Notes under the pieces: model-generated
The model's input: only the letters and a program-made list of their open reading frames with translations
Database searches by the model: none
What the model was told of the DNA's origin: nothing
From: Coriobacteriaceae bacterium
Lineage (GTDB): Bacteria; Actinomycetota; Coriobacteriia; Coriobacteriales; UMGS124
Reading direction: 5' to 3'
Length of the DNA: 32,009 nt
NCBI GenBank assembly: GCA_019420325.1
Contig: JAHZHK010000023.1
Span: forward strand, 1 to 32,009
Made by a program: the position numbers and the translations under genes
In this document: piece by piece, positions 8,152 to 16,982 of the stretch
Position numbering within the stretch: position 1 is the first letter of the stretch
How the letters are laid out: every line of letters begins with the position of its first letter

Positions 8152-8180
8152 ACTATAATGCGACCCCTCAGAAAGTGCAA
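8152..8180 (-). promoter_or_regulatory. Sigma-A-type promoter, minus strand
   Basis: TTGCAC (8180-8175) and TATAGT (8157-8152) are separated by exactly 17 nt. This is one of the best promoter matches in the window. It lies past the dinG stop codon and points away from dinG, so it is not the promoter of any annotated protein gene. Confidence 0.5.
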
Positions 8181-8239
8181 GGGGCAGTTTTCCACCAGCG
8201 AGCGGCCCTTGCTCAAAACAACCTTGACAGCACCGCCAC

Positions 8240-11200
8240 CTATTCGTGTGCAGCACGCCATGAGCGCAGGTAATCGCCCACTTCTCCAGCCGCGAGCGTC
8301 TCAACATCCTTTTTGGGCAAAGAGGCCATGAACACCCTGCCATACCACATTCCCGTAAGGCGCGGATCAGCAAGCACAAGCACGCCCTTGTCGGACGCCG
8401 AGCGAATGAGCCTGCCGGCGGCCTGCTTGAACGTGAGCACGCTCTCGGGCAGGTCGTGGTTGCGCCATGCGTCCTTGCCCTCGCGCAGCTTGCGCTCAAG
8501 CGAGATGGGCTCGGTGGGAGGCGTGAACGGCAGGCGCGGGATCACGACGCAGCGCAACGTGTCGCCCTGGGCGTCGAATCCCTCCCAGAACGACTTGAGC
8601 GCAAAGAGCGACGAGGTCTTCTCGGCGATGAAATGCTCCGAGATACGGCGCACATTGCTCTTTCGCGACTGACAAGCCAGCTCAAGGCCATGCTGGGCCA
8701 GCTGGGGAGCCACGATCTCGTACATCCTGTCCATCTCGGCGCGGCTCGTGAAGAGCGTGAGCACGCTGCCGCCCATGGCAAGGTGGATGTCCACGAGCAG
8801 CTGGGGGAGCTCGGCGAGGAACGCTTCCTTCTGCTTGGTGGGGTCGGGCAGGTCGCGTGCCACCACGATGCCCATGTTGTGCTCGAAGTCGTAGCTCGAC
8901 GCGAGCTTGAGGCTCGCGTATCCCCCGCGCACGCGGTCGAGGCCCACCTCGTGTGCGAAATGGTCGAACTTGTCGCCCACCGCAACCGTGGCGCTCGAGT
9001 ACACCGCGCTCTTGATGGTGGGATACCACGCCGAGGCAAGCTGGGCGCCCACGTCCATGGACTCCGCCACAAGCTCGTAGGCCTCAAAGCCCGAACGCTG
9101 GGTGAACGAGGCGGAATACACATACCGCTCGTCAGACCCGTCAAGTATGAGCTTCAGCGCCTTGTGGACGCGGTCGAGGTCGGCCGCTGCCTCCATGAGC
9201 TCGTTCAGGCGGTCTTGCAGGTCGGCGTCGGGGTTACTCTCGTCCGACATCGCCTGCTGTATGCCGCGGGCAAACTCGAGAGCGTGACCCAGGGCGTCGG
9301 AAAACGCCTGGCCTGACTCGGCAACGGCCAGCCAGTGCTCGTTGGCGCGCATCTCGGCGTCGACCCAGACGTTTTGCGTGTCGTAGGCCTTCTTGGGGGA
9401 GACCTTCTTACAGAACGTCTTGAGGTCATCGAAGAAGAGGCCAGCCGCGATGCTCGCACGAGCCATCTCGCTGGCCGTCTTGCTCACAAGCCCCATGAAC
9501 AACGTCGAGGCGGCACGTGTGCGAACAGCGCGAGCAAGCGTGCCCAGAGCGCCACTCGACGAGCCTCCCATGAGGTCGAACGACGCCTGAACTTCGCGCG
9601 AGTTCACGCGCTGGGCCCACTGCCTGCGCGCCTCGCTCTCAGCCGAATGTGCCTCGTCGACCACCCAAAACCTCGCAGGCGGCAGCACCTCGATATCGCT
9701 TCCCACCTGCCTAAACAGCAGTGAGTGGTTGGTCACGACGATGTCGCTTGCCTGGGCGCGCTTGCGTGCCAGGTGCAGGAAGCACTTGTTGGGGAAGAAG
9801 GGGCAGCGCCGCTTCTGGCACTCCGACGAGGTGCTCGTGAGGTCGCCGCGCTGAATCTTGCCCCAGCGCACACCCAGCGAGGTCACGTCGCCCACGGCAG
9901 ACTGCGTGGCAAACCCCAGGGCCGCCGCGATGGCGTCGAGCAGCTCGGCGCTGGGCTCGGGCATCCTGCGCGTGGAACCCTCCTGCTCCTGAAGCTGCTG
10001 TGCCTCGTCGAGGGCGCCGGCCGCCGGCATGCTTGCCGTGCCACGGCGCATGAGCTGCGCAATCTTGCGCAGGCACGGGTAGTTGTCATATCCCTTGAGA
10101 GCCGTGTAGGTGAGCGTGCCGCCCAAAGCCTCGCTCAACAAGGGAAGCTCCCTGTTGATAAGCTGGTCGGCAAGGGTGTTCGACTTCGTGGCAACGCCTA
10201 CCGTGATGCCGTTTGCCTGGGCCATGAGGGCCGAGGGAAGCAGATAGGCGATGGACTTGCCCACACCGGTGCCCGCCTCGAGCGCGGCGGGACGGTTCTC
10301 GCGAAAGGCGCGGGCCACCTCGAGCGACATCTGCACCTGCTCTGTGCGGGGCTCATAGCCGGTATACATCTTTCCCACCACGCCGTCGGTGGCAAAGGCA
10401 CTGCGCACCTCGTCGTCGTTGGGGTACACAAGCCCGCGCATCTCGTCGACGTCGTCGGCGTCCTCGCGCAGGCTCACCTGCATGTGCGAGCAACGCTGAA
10501 CGCGCGCGTCCACAAGCGAGAACGGCTCGTCGGGCGCCATGGCGGCCATCTGGGCAAAGATAGGACGGTAGCCCCATTCGACATCCGGGTACATCTTCGC
10601 GAGGCGGTTCACAAGTCCGGCCGGCATGTCGCTGGCGGCAACAAGAAGGATGCGCCACAAGCCGCAGGTAGCAATGACGTCGTCGATGGCACGGTGAGTG
10701 GAGGCATGCAGGCCAAAAGCACGCGACAGGTCGTGCAGCTTGTGCGACTTCAGGCAGGGGAGCACGATGCGCGAAAGCTCCAACGAGTCAATCCAAGGCC
10801 CGCCCACGCTTTGCCCGCCAAAGCCCTTCTCCATGAAGTGCTGGTCAAAAGCAGAGTTGTGTGCCACGATGGGAGCACCCTTGGCAAACTCTGCCAGCTT
10901 GCTGCACACCTCCATCGCACAGGGGGCATCGGCCACCTGCTCGTTGGTGATGCCCGTGATCTGCACAACCTCGGGCGGAATGGGCTTTGCGGGATGCACG
11001 AACATGTCGAACGTCTCAACGATTTCGTTGCCGCGCAGACGGGCGGCTGCTACCTCGATGAGCTCGCAATCCTTGAAGTCCAGTCCCGTTGTCTCGGTAT
11101 CGAGCACAACGACATCCTCGTCAAGCAGACCAAACTGCGCTATGCTAGCTCTTTGTGCCAAGGTGGCATAACGCGCCGCGACATCCTCGTCGCAGCCCGG

Positions 11201-11242
11201 CATGATAATGGAGGCAAGCTCCGCAGATATAGTCTCGCTCAA
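8240..11242 (-). CDS. dinG: DinG-family helicase with N-terminal DnaQ-like 3'-5' exonuclease domain
   Basis: About 1,000 residues. The chosen start is TTG 11242, with AGGAG 10 nt upstream. An ATG at 11326 would overlap the divergent gene's start; a shorter ATG at 11203 has no ribosome site. Residues about 44-210 are a DEDDh exonuclease: LDTETTG, then VAHNSAFD, then HRAIDD. An SF2 XPD/DinG-type helicase follows, with Walker A (GTGVGKS), DEAH (WVVDEAH) and motif VI (QAAGRLIRS). Four cysteines (YPC, SEC, RRC, NKC, the last three spaced C-x4-C-x6-C) match the DinG iron-sulfur site. It is expected to unwind 5'-3' damaged or structured DNA in repair. Exonuclease-DinG fusions are known in Gram-positive bacteria. 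The gene stands alone, convergent with the WYL pair. Confidence 0.9.
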   Translation of the reverse strand: MSETISAELASIIMPGCDEDVAARYATLAQRASIAQFGLLDEDVVVLDTETTGLDFKDCELIEVAAARLRGNEIVETFDMFVHPAKPIPPEVVQITGITNEQVADAPCAMEVCSKLAEFAKGAPIVAHNSAFDQHFMEKGFGGQSVGGPWIDSLELSRIVLPCLKSHKLHDLSRAFGLHASTHRAIDDVIATCGLWRILLVAASDMPAGLVNRLAKMYPDVEWGYRPIFAQMAAMAPDEPFSLVDARVQRCSHMQVSLREDADDVDEMRGLVYPNDDEVRSAFATDGVVGKMYTGYEPRTEQVQMSLEVARAFRENRPAALEAGTGVGKSIAYLLPSALMAQANGITVGVATKSNTLADQLINRELPLLSEALGGTLTYTALKGYDNYPCLRKIAQLMRRGTASMPAAGALDEAQQLQEQEGSTRRMPEPSAELLDAIAAALGFATQSAVGDVTSLGVRWGKIQRGDLTSTSSECQKRRCPFFPNKCFLHLARKRAQASDIVVTNHSLLFRQVGSDIEVLPPARFWVVDEAHSAESEARRQWAQRVNSREVQASFDLMGGSSSGALGTLARAVRTRAASTLFMGLVSKTASEMARASIAAGLFFDDLKTFCKKVSPKKAYDTQNVWVDAEMRANEHWLAVAESGQAFSDALGHALEFARGIQQAMSDESNPDADLQDRLNELMEAAADLDRVHKALKLILDGSDERYVYSASFTQRSGFEAYELVAESMDVGAQLASAWYPTIKSAVYSSATVAVGDKFDHFAHEVGLDRVRGGYASLKLASSYDFEHNMGIVVARDLPDPTKQKEAFLAELPQLLVDIHLAMGGSVLTLFTSRAEMDRMYEIVAPQLAQHGLELACQSRKSNVRRISEHFIAEKTSSLFALKSFWEGFDAQGDTLRCVVIPRLPFTPPTEPISLERKLREGKDAWRNHDLPESVLTFKQAAGRLIRSASDKGVLVLADPRLTGMWYGRVFMASLPKKDVETLAAGEVGDYLRSWRAAHE

Positions 11243-11324
11243 AGTGTTCTCGCTCCTCAACGATGTCCGTCCACATGCATAAGGCGTGATGGTATCCTTT
11301 TCACACTCTATCAAAGGGGGATAC

Positions 11325-11984
11325 ATGGGAAAAGTTGACGTTTATTTTGCCGATTACCTCGTTATCGATGACATCACCGAGCAATCGAGTCGCCTGCTCG
11401 CCTCTAACGGCTGCATCATAGGCATGCCTCTCAAGCTTACCTGGCAAGCCGATTCAGGCCTCTTCACGGTAAGCACCGTCGGTGGCGACGTCATCGGCAC
11501 GGCGAACCCCAAGAACAAGCTCGCCATCCGCGAGGCGTTGGAAAACGGCAATGACGGCGCTTGCTGGCTGTCGCTCGTCTGGTATGACAACACCGACAAA
11601 CTGTACCACGCCGAGCTCGTCTATCAGTTCTACAACGTCAAGGCCTCGCAGACTACCGAGCGTGCCAACCTCGACGCTTACACGCGGAAGACTTCTGAGC
11701 GCCTCGCCGAGGGCAAGCGCCCCGACATCGCCCTCACCGGCGCTGGCTGGGACCAGGTCCTCGCCACGGGAGACTGGGAGAGCCCCGACGAGCATCCCTA
11801 TCCCATCGACACGAAGCGCAACTCCGGCTGTGTCATCTTCAAGCACAAGCGTTCCGGCACCGACAAGCTCGTCATGGGCCTCATTGCAGGCAAGCCTGCA
11901 GCGGTCTGGGGCGCCGGCGCGGCGTGCCTCATTCTCATCATCGTCATTCTCTTCTTTGTGTGCCGTTGCGCCTTTGGGGCATAA
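11325..11984 (+). CDS. Tail-anchored protein of unknown function
   Basis: Encodes 219 residues from ATG 11325, preceded by AAAGGGGG. Residues 1-190 are a soluble mixed alpha/beta region with no motif I recognise. A single hydrophobic segment closes the protein (about 193-214, VWGAGAACLILIIVILFFVC), leaving a very short tail. With no signal peptide, this implies a cytoplasmic domain anchored at the C-terminus. It diverges from dinG with only 82 nt between starts, so promoters overlap there. A flavodoxin-like gene follows 56 nt downstream on the same strand; shared transcription is likely. Confidence 0.7.
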   Translation: MGKVDVYFADYLVIDDITEQSSRLLASNGCIIGMPLKLTWQADSGLFTVSTVGGDVIGTANPKNKLAIREALENGNDGACWLSLVWYDNTDKLYHAELVYQFYNVKASQTTERANLDAYTRKTSERLAEGKRPDIALTGAGWDQVLATGDWESPDEHPYPIDTKRNSGCVIFKHKRSGTDKLVMGLIAGKPAAVWGAGAACLILIIVILFFVCRCAFGA

Positions 11985-12040
11985 CCTGCACCTTTTGAGG
12001 TACAACACTGGCACGCGAACCACGTAGTAAGGAGCCTTGC

Positions 12041-12592
12041 ATGGCAAAAGACGGCATCGTCTTGTACAACTCGTTCACCGGCTACACCAAGCGCTACGCC
12101 GAGTATCTCGCCGAGACGCTCGATTATGCTATCAAGCCCATTCAGAAGGCGAACCTGTTCAACGTCTCCACCTACCCCACCATCATCTTCGGCGGTCCCC
12201 TGCATCACAACCGCTTCGAAGGCATCTCGGGCATCATCGAGGGATGCTCATACTTCGGCGAGCAGAACCTCATCGTCTTCTCGGTGGGCATCGCCTCGCT
12301 CAACGCCGACCTCGAGAAACAGATCAAGATGAGGAACTGCGGAGACCTGCCCGTTGAGTCGTTCCTGTACCAGGCGCTTCCCGGCGGCCTTTCATACAAG
12401 GACTGCCAGCCCGGCGGCAAGATGGGCAAGCTCGTGGAGACCTATCGCGCCAAGCAGGCCGAGGGCAAGAAGCTCACCCGTGGCGACAAGCTCGCCCTCG
12501 CCATTGCCGACGGCGAGCGCCCCGAGCAGAACCGCTTCAACACCGACGCCTGCGCCACCATCATCGCAGCCGCTCGCAGCGTCGCCCGCTAG
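12041..12592 (+). CDS. Flavodoxin-like protein
   Basis: Encodes 183 residues from ATG 12041 with AAGGAG 7 nt upstream. The N-terminus has the flavodoxin order: a beta strand (GIVLYNS), then a phosphate-binding loop NSFTGYTKRYAEYLAE (about residues 10-25, compare T/S-x-T-G-x-T), then YPTIIFGGPLHHNRFEG, which fits the second FMN-contact region. The C-terminal 60 residues are less typical. It probably binds FMN and transfers electrons or senses redox state. Relatives annotated as flavodoxin or HemG-like are equally possible. It is followed by a strong terminator. Confidence 0.75.
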   Translation: MAKDGIVLYNSFTGYTKRYAEYLAETLDYAIKPIQKANLFNVSTYPTIIFGGPLHHNRFEGISGIIEGCSYFGEQNLIVFSVGIASLNADLEKQIKMRNCGDLPVESFLYQALPGGLSYKDCQPGGKMGKLVETYRAKQAEGKKLTRGDKLALAIADGERPEQNRFNTDACATIIAAARSVAR

Positions 12593-12643
12593 GGTTCAAT
12601 CCGGCGACGTCGTCGCCGTGCAATACAGGTCGCAAACAATAAC

Positions 12644-12679
12644 GCCCGCAGCTTGGAATCCCAGGCTGCGGGCTTTTTT
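12644..12679 (+). terminator. Intrinsic terminator after the flavodoxin-like gene
   Basis: A perfect 9-bp GC-rich stem, GCCCGCAGC (12644-12652) with GCTGCGGGC (12665-12673), closes a 12-nt loop and is followed by six T (12674-12679). It separates the flavodoxin-like transcript from the convergent ddl transcript. Confidence 0.9.
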
Positions 12680-12688
12680 CATGCACGG

Positions 12689-12704
12689 TGTTTCACATGA
12701 AACG
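12689..12704. promoter_or_regulatory. parS: parS-like site (14/16)
   Basis: TGTTTCACATGAAACG matches the universal parS palindrome TGTTTCACGTGAAACA at 14 of 16 positions. It lies between the flavodoxin terminator and the ddl stop codon, about 4 kb from parAB on the minus-strand arm. Weaker binding than the two perfect sites is expected. Confidence 0.65.
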
Positions 12705-12708
12705 TCTG

Positions 12709-13650
12709 TTAACGACCCTCGAGCGCAAGTTCGAGGAGTTTCAGGCACACCTGCCCGAAGTCCATACCGACCTTGCGTGCCGTGTCGGGCAGAAGCGAGG
12801 TCGCAGTCATACCCGGGATGGTGTTCGTCTCCAGGATGACGGGTGTGCCGTCGTCTCGAATGATGAAGTCAGAACGGCTCACGCCGCGGCAGCCCAGGGC
12901 CTTGTGGGCCTGCACGGCAGCCGTCTGCACGCGCTCATACACATCGGCCTCAAGGCGCGCCGGGATGATGTGGTCGGCGCCGTTGGCGCTGTACTTCACC
13001 TCATAGTCGTAGAACTCGGCATGGGGCACAATCTCGATGACGGGCAGCGGCTCGGGGTCGTCGTTGCCCAGAACAGCAACCGTGACCTCCGTGCCCGCGA
13101 CATATTCCTCGACCATGACCTTCTGGCCGCACGCGAAGGCGACTTCCAGGGCATGGGGAAGCTCGGCGGGAGTGTGCACGATGCTCATACCCACGCTCGA
13201 CCCGTCGCCACACGGCTTCACGACGCACTTGTCACCGACAGCCTGCGCGATCTCCTCCACCGACATGGCCGTGGGACTCGCAAGCGTCACCGACCTTGCC
13301 ACGGCGAGTCCTGCGAGGGCATACATGGCCTTAGAACGCGATTTATCCATCGCTGTGGCACTGGCGGCCACACCTGAGCCCGTATAAGGGATTTGGAGCA
13401 TCTCAAGGGCTCCCTGGATGGTTCCATCCTCGCCGCCCTTGCCGTGCAGCGCGATGAATGCCACCGCGTAGTTGCCATCCGCCAGGCGACGCAGCGCCTC
13501 GCGTCCGTCACGCGTGTCAATGAGCTCGACGTCCACGCCGGAGGCGCTCAGAGCATCGTAGGCGTTCTGGCCGCTTGCAAGGCTCACCTCGCGCTCGTCG
13601 CTCACACCGCCGTAGAGTATTGCCACTTTCTTGTTCTCAAGAAACGACAT
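12709..13650 (-). CDS. ddl: D-alanine--D-alanine ligase
   Basis: Encodes 313 residues. ATG 13650 is preferred over a TTG 9 nt upstream; AGGAAG precedes both. ATP-grasp enzyme joining two D-alanines for peptidoglycan precursors in the cytoplasm. Visible signature parts: YGGVSDEREVSLASG at the N-terminus, HGKGGEDGTIQG, TGSGVAASATAMDKSRSK, VVKPCGDGSSVGMS, VEEYVAGTEVTVAV, SRSDFI, and LETNTIPGMTATSLLP with the metal-binding ETN near the C-terminus. Length is at the short end of the family. It follows a Q/P-rich membrane protein gene by 29 nt on the same strand, so the two probably form an operon. Confidence 0.95.
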   Translation of the reverse strand: MSFLENKKVAILYGGVSDEREVSLASGQNAYDALSASGVDVELIDTRDGREALRRLADGNYAVAFIALHGKGGEDGTIQGALEMLQIPYTGSGVAASATAMDKSRSKAMYALAGLAVARSVTLASPTAMSVEEIAQAVGDKCVVKPCGDGSSVGMSIVHTPAELPHALEVAFACGQKVMVEEYVAGTEVTVAVLGNDDPEPLPVIEIVPHAEFYDYEVKYSANGADHIIPARLEADVYERVQTAAVQAHKALGCRGVSRSDFIIRDDGTPVILETNTIPGMTATSLLPDTARKVGMDFGQVCLKLLELALEGR

Positions 13651-13679
13651 GCCTTTCAACTTCCTTCCTCAAGCAGCCC

Positions 13680-14573
13680 TTAACCCACAACGGCTGCGCA
13701 CACGATCCAAACGACAAGGCAGCCCAGAAGCACAAGGGCAGACTTTCCCACAGCGGAGGCCCATACGTCAGCAGGCTCAAATCGGCCCGTGCGCAGCGTT
13801 GCCGCCGAGGTGGCTGCGGCACACACGACGGCACACACGACAACGAGCGCAAGAATGACCAGTCCTGCGAACATAAGCGGACTTGCACCCCTTAAGGGAG
13901 CAGCCCCCGACACCATGGTCACAACAGCCCATCCTACGTTTGCCACGCACGACAAGGCCCCATAGATGGCAAATGCCATCCAAGAATAAGCAGGAGCGCC
14001 GACTGTCGGCTCAGTTTGGAACGCAGCCACATAATCGGTCAGCTGCTTTGCCTCGGGCCTGTCAAAGTACCCATTGCTGTATCGAGAGTACGCTTTGTTC
14101 GATCCTGACACTTTGCGGGCAGGAGCGTTTGAAGGAATCTTCTTCATCGAGCCCGAAACGCCCGTGATGACGGCGCGGCGCAAGGCTGCAGAGTCGTCAG
14201 CATCACTGGACACGCGCGGAATGGCCGCTGAAACAAGCGGTGAGATCTTCCGTGATGTCGGGTTTTGCGCGACACCGCGCACCTGCCCAGGCTGACCTGG
14301 TTGCGGCCTCTTTGCTTGCTGCTGCGGGGCAGCCTGGTTCGGCCTGCGCTGGGAAGGCGTGACCTTTGCGAATTCACCAGTCACCATCTGCCTGTTCGTC
14401 TGTTGCACAGGCTGGGGGAGCTGGATGGACTGCACCTGTGGATAAGCCCTAGCCGGCGCAGGAGCACCTTGCGGCGCGGATTCCGACGGGGCCTTGGCAA
14501 AATGCGCACCACTGGCCCTGCTTGTCTGCGCGAGCTGGTCTTGGCTTTGATTCTTAAATCTCTTACCCTGCAT
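13680..14573 (-). CDS. Q/P-rich three-TM membrane protein of unknown function
   Basis: Encodes 297 residues. ATG 14573 is chosen because GAGGG lies 7 nt upstream. Residues 1-180 are low-complexity, rich in Q, P, S and A, with basic patches, and probably disordered and cytoplasmic. Three hydrophobic segments follow (about 197-219, 233-256 and 275-297). The C-terminus ends in the membrane. I recognise no family. It is upstream of ddl with 29 nt between them, so a cell-envelope role is plausible but unproven. It diverges from rlmN. Confidence 0.65.
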   Translation of the reverse strand: MQGKRFKNQSQDQLAQTSRASGAHFAKAPSESAPQGAPAPARAYPQVQSIQLPQPVQQTNRQMVTGEFAKVTPSQRRPNQAAPQQQAKRPQPGQPGQVRGVAQNPTSRKISPLVSAAIPRVSSDADDSAALRRAVITGVSGSMKKIPSNAPARKVSGSNKAYSRYSNGYFDRPEAKQLTDYVAAFQTEPTVGAPAYSWMAFAIYGALSCVANVGWAVVTMVSGAAPLRGASPLMFAGLVILALVVVCAVVCAAATSAATLRTGRFEPADVWASAVGKSALVLLGCLVVWIVCAAVVG

Positions 14574-14605
14574 TGCACATCCCTCAAGGTGGCAAGTTTG
14601 TCGGA

Positions 14606-14634
14606 TTGTTCGATACCAACTGTGCACATGATAC
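14606..14634 (+). promoter_or_regulatory. Possible rlmN promoter
   Basis: TTGTTC (14606-14611) and TGATAC (14629-14634) are 17 nt apart. They lie about 47 nt before the rlmN start, in the gap between divergent genes. Neither hexamer is a full match. Confidence 0.3.
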
Positions 14635-14680
14635 TCTACGAGGGAATGGGTTTTTCTAAAAGGAGAGGTGGTATAACCAC

Positions 14681-15721
14681 ATGGAACGCGCAACCGTCGA
14701 AAGCATCGGAGTCAAGGCTCTCAGCCGCGACCAAATCACCGAGATTCTCCAGAAGGAGATGAACACCCCGGCGTTTAGGGCCAAGCAGGTCATTCAGTGG
14801 CTCTACGGCAAGGGTGTCTCCACCTATGAGGAGATGACCAACCTTCCCAAGGACCTGCGCCAGAGGCTTGCCCAGGAGCTCCCCCTTCTTCCGGTGACCG
14901 TCACCAAGAAGCAGGTCTCCAAGGACGGCACGCGCAAGTACCTCGTCCGCATGGGCGACGGCACCCTCGTCGAGACCGTCGGCATGCCCGGCAAGAACAA
15001 GCTCTGCGTGTGCGTGTCCACGCAGGCCGGCTGCCCCATGCGCTGCACCTTCTGCGCCACGGGCCGCAACGGCTACACCCGCAACCTTGGCCCCGGCGAG
15101 ATCGTCGACCAGGTGCGCGTCGTTGCCAACGACTTTGGCACGCGCGTGAGCAGCGTCGTCCTCATGGGTCAGGGCGAGCCCTTCCTCAACTACGACGCCG
15201 TGCTTGAGGCCATGCGCATCCTCAACAGCAAGGACGGCTTCGACATCGGTGCCCGTCACATCACGGTGTCCACCGCCGGCATCCTTCCGCAGATTCGCCG
15301 CTTTGCCTCCGAGCCCGAACAGTTCACGCTCGCCATCTCCCTGCACTCCGCCGTGCAGGACACTCGCGACGAGCTGATGCCCGGCGTGCGTCAGTACGAT
15401 CTCGAGCGTCTGCGTGACTCCGTTGCCTCCTATGCCGAGGCAACGGGCCGTCGTCCCACCTACGAGTATGCCATGATGGCCGGCATCAACGACTCCGACG
15501 CTCAGCTCAAGGCCCTCGTCACCTTCTGCCGCAGGACGCTGTGCCACGTGAACCTCATCACCCTCAACGAAGTTGCCGGCTCCCCCTTCCAGCCTTCCGA
15601 CAAGGAGCGTGTCGCCCTCTTTGCCAAGACGCTGTCTGCCGCAGGTGTCGAGACCACGATTCGCGAGTCTCGTGGCTCTGACATCGACGCAGCCTGCGGT
15701 CAGCTCAAGCAGAAGGCGTAA
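14681..15721 (+). CDS. rlmN: 23S rRNA A2503 / tRNA A37 C2-methyltransferase (radical SAM)
   Basis: Encodes 346 residues from ATG 14681, with AAAGGAGAGGTGG upstream. RlmN methylates C2 of A2503 in 23S rRNA and A37 of some tRNAs by a radical-SAM, methyl-cysteine mechanism. The radical-SAM cluster motif is STQAGC-PMRC-TFC (C118, C122, C125). The conserved C-terminal block RESRGSDIDAACGQL holds the other catalytic cysteine (about C339). SSVVLMGQGEPFLNYD and SAGILPQIRRFA-type blocks are also recognisable, and the length is typical. It has all key residues, so an active enzyme is expected. It is a single gene, closed by a strong terminator at 15772-15810. Confidence 0.97.
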   Translation: MERATVESIGVKALSRDQITEILQKEMNTPAFRAKQVIQWLYGKGVSTYEEMTNLPKDLRQRLAQELPLLPVTVTKKQVSKDGTRKYLVRMGDGTLVETVGMPGKNKLCVCVSTQAGCPMRCTFCATGRNGYTRNLGPGEIVDQVRVVANDFGTRVSSVVLMGQGEPFLNYDAVLEAMRILNSKDGFDIGARHITVSTAGILPQIRRFASEPEQFTLAISLHSAVQDTRDELMPGVRQYDLERLRDSVASYAEATGRRPTYEYAMMAGINDSDAQLKALVTFCRRTLCHVNLITLNEVAGSPFQPSDKERVALFAKTLSAAGVETTIRESRGSDIDAACGQLKQKA

Positions 15722-15771
15722 CCTGCTCGTTTTAAATGAGTTCCTTTTGTTTTAAATACAGGATTGATACA

Positions 15772-15810
15772 AAAATCCCGCGTACGATATAAAACCGTAC
15801 GCGGGATTTT
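15772..15810. terminator. Bidirectional intrinsic terminator
   Basis: A perfect 15-bp inverted repeat (15772-15786 with 15796-15810) encloses a 9-nt loop. Each strand shows a GC core TCCCGCGTACG/CGTACGCGGGA flanked by A4 and T4 tracts. It should end rlmN transcription on the plus strand and the parA-parB-small ORF transcript on the minus strand. Confidence 0.92.
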
Positions 15811-15846
15811 CTGTAACTACTATGCAAATAAGTTAAACAATATACC

Positions 15847-16101
15847 TTAAATGCCCAAAGCTTCCCACTGCTCGTCAACCCAGGCTTGATTCTTCTCAAC
15901 CTGGTTGAGACTTGCTTCCTTGCGAACTTGGTCGACGCCCTCGGCCACGGTTGCAACAATCTCTTGCACACCATGCTTGACCTGCTCCGTCGCATGGGCA
16001 ACCTTGGCGCGCACCTGCTCGTCATTCAGAGCAACGACAGTCACAACAGCTGCTCCAACGGCCACACCGACAATACCGAGAAACTTGACGATACCCTTCA
16101 T
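15847..16101 (-). CDS. Small YtxH-like membrane protein at the end of the parAB operon
   Basis: Encodes 84 residues from ATG 16101, with AGGAG 8 nt upstream. One N-terminal hydrophobic segment (residues 5-25, VKFLGIVGVAVGAAVVTVVAL) is followed by a charged helical region (26-84) likely to form a coiled coil. This resembles small YtxH-type proteins in architecture, though I see no defining motif. It follows parB by 11 nt on the same strand and ends before a strong terminator, so it is very likely co-transcribed with parAB. A link to chromosome segregation or membrane attachment is speculation. Confidence 0.7.
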   Translation of the reverse strand: MKGIVKFLGIVGVAVGAAVVTVVALNDEQVRAKVAHATEQVKHGVQEIVATVAEGVDQVRKEASLNQVEKNQAWVDEQWEALGI

Positions 16102-16112
16102 GCTGCCATCTC

Positions 16113-16982
16113 CTATCCTTGAATCATGGCCATGAGCTGTTCGAGATGCTCTTCGTTCTCAAAATCAATCTCAATACGGTACTTGCCTTTTGATTCCTTA
16201 ATACGTACCGGAGTACCAAGACCTTCTTTCAATGTCTTAGCAGCCTTCTTATACGAGGCAGGAATCTGCACTTTCTGACGCACCGGCTTCTCTTCACCTG
16301 TAAACGTCGGAGCAATCGCCTCAACGATGCGCACGGTCATCTTTTCATTGACAACGCGATGGGCAAGGGCGATGCGAGCCTCATCACCCTTCGCCATGAG
16401 GATGGCACGGGCATGACCGGCAGAAAGCTGGCCTGCATACACCATCTCCTGCACCTCATCAGGAAGCTCAAGCAAACGCAATGCATTGGCAATCGCCGAG
16501 CGCGACTTCGAGACACTCTTAGCAAGTTCCTCCTGCGTCATGGCACTGCGTTCGATGAGGTCGCGATAGGCGCGCGCCTCTTCAATGACATTGAGGTCAG
16601 CGCGCTGAATGTTCTCAATAAGGGCAAGCTGAAGGCTCGTGATGTCATCGGTATCATCACGCACCACAACCGGCACATTTTCGAGACCGGCAGCACAAGC
16701 CGCCTGATAGCGCCTCTCACCGGCAATAATCTCATAACCCTGAGTGTCTTTGCGCACCACGATAGGCTGAATGATGCCAACCTCTTTGATAGAGGCACTC
16801 AACTCATCGAGATCTTCTTGATCGAACTTGGTACGCGGTTGATTGGGGTTGCGATGCACTTCACCAATCGCAACTTCCTTGACCGATGCACCCTTGTCAG
16901 CCATCTCGTCAAGGCCTGATTCCTTGGCACTTTGAGAAACAAGGGCTCCCAGGCCCATGCCAAGTCCACCCTTTTTAGCCAC
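16113..16982 (-). CDS. parB: Chromosome partition protein ParB (Spo0J family)
   Basis: Encodes 289 residues. ParB binds parS, loads as a CTP-dependent clamp and, with ParA, segregates the origin. The N-terminus KKGGLGMGLGALV is the ParA-contact motif. NPNQPRTKFD leads into the ParB/Srx catalytic-type domain with AGERRYQAA (GERR motif, about residues 88-96) and ENIQRADLN. A helix-turn-helix follows (TQEELAKSVSKSRSAIANALRLL). The C-terminal 60 residues are the dimerisation part. The start overlaps the parA stop by 8 nt. Four candidate parS sites occur in the window. Confidence 0.96.
   Translation of the reverse strand: MAKKGGLGMGLGALVSQSAKESGLDEMADKGASVKEVAIGEVHRNPNQPRTKFDQEDLDELSASIKEVGIIQPIVVRKDTQGYEIIAGERRYQAACAAGLENVPVVVRDDTDDITSLQLALIENIQRADLNVIEEARAYRDLIERSAMTQEELAKSVSKSRSAIANALRLLELPDEVQEMVYAGQLSAGHARAILMAKGDEARIALAHRVVNEKMTVRIVEAIAPTFTGEEKPVRQKVQIPASYKKAAKTLKEGLGTPVRIKESKGKYRIEIDFENEEHLEQLMAMIQG

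Noticed and set aside
8224..8229. Perfect TTGACA on the plus strand past dinG
   Set aside because: No -10 lies at 16-18 nt, and there is no plus-strand gene to serve.
9725..11338. 537-codon open frame on the plus strand
   Set aside because: Antisense to dinG, whose exonuclease and helicase motifs are unmistakable. A composition artefact.
15542..15557. parS-like word TGTGCCACGTGAACCT inside rlmN
   Set aside because: Only 11 of 16 positions match, and rlmN codons explain it.
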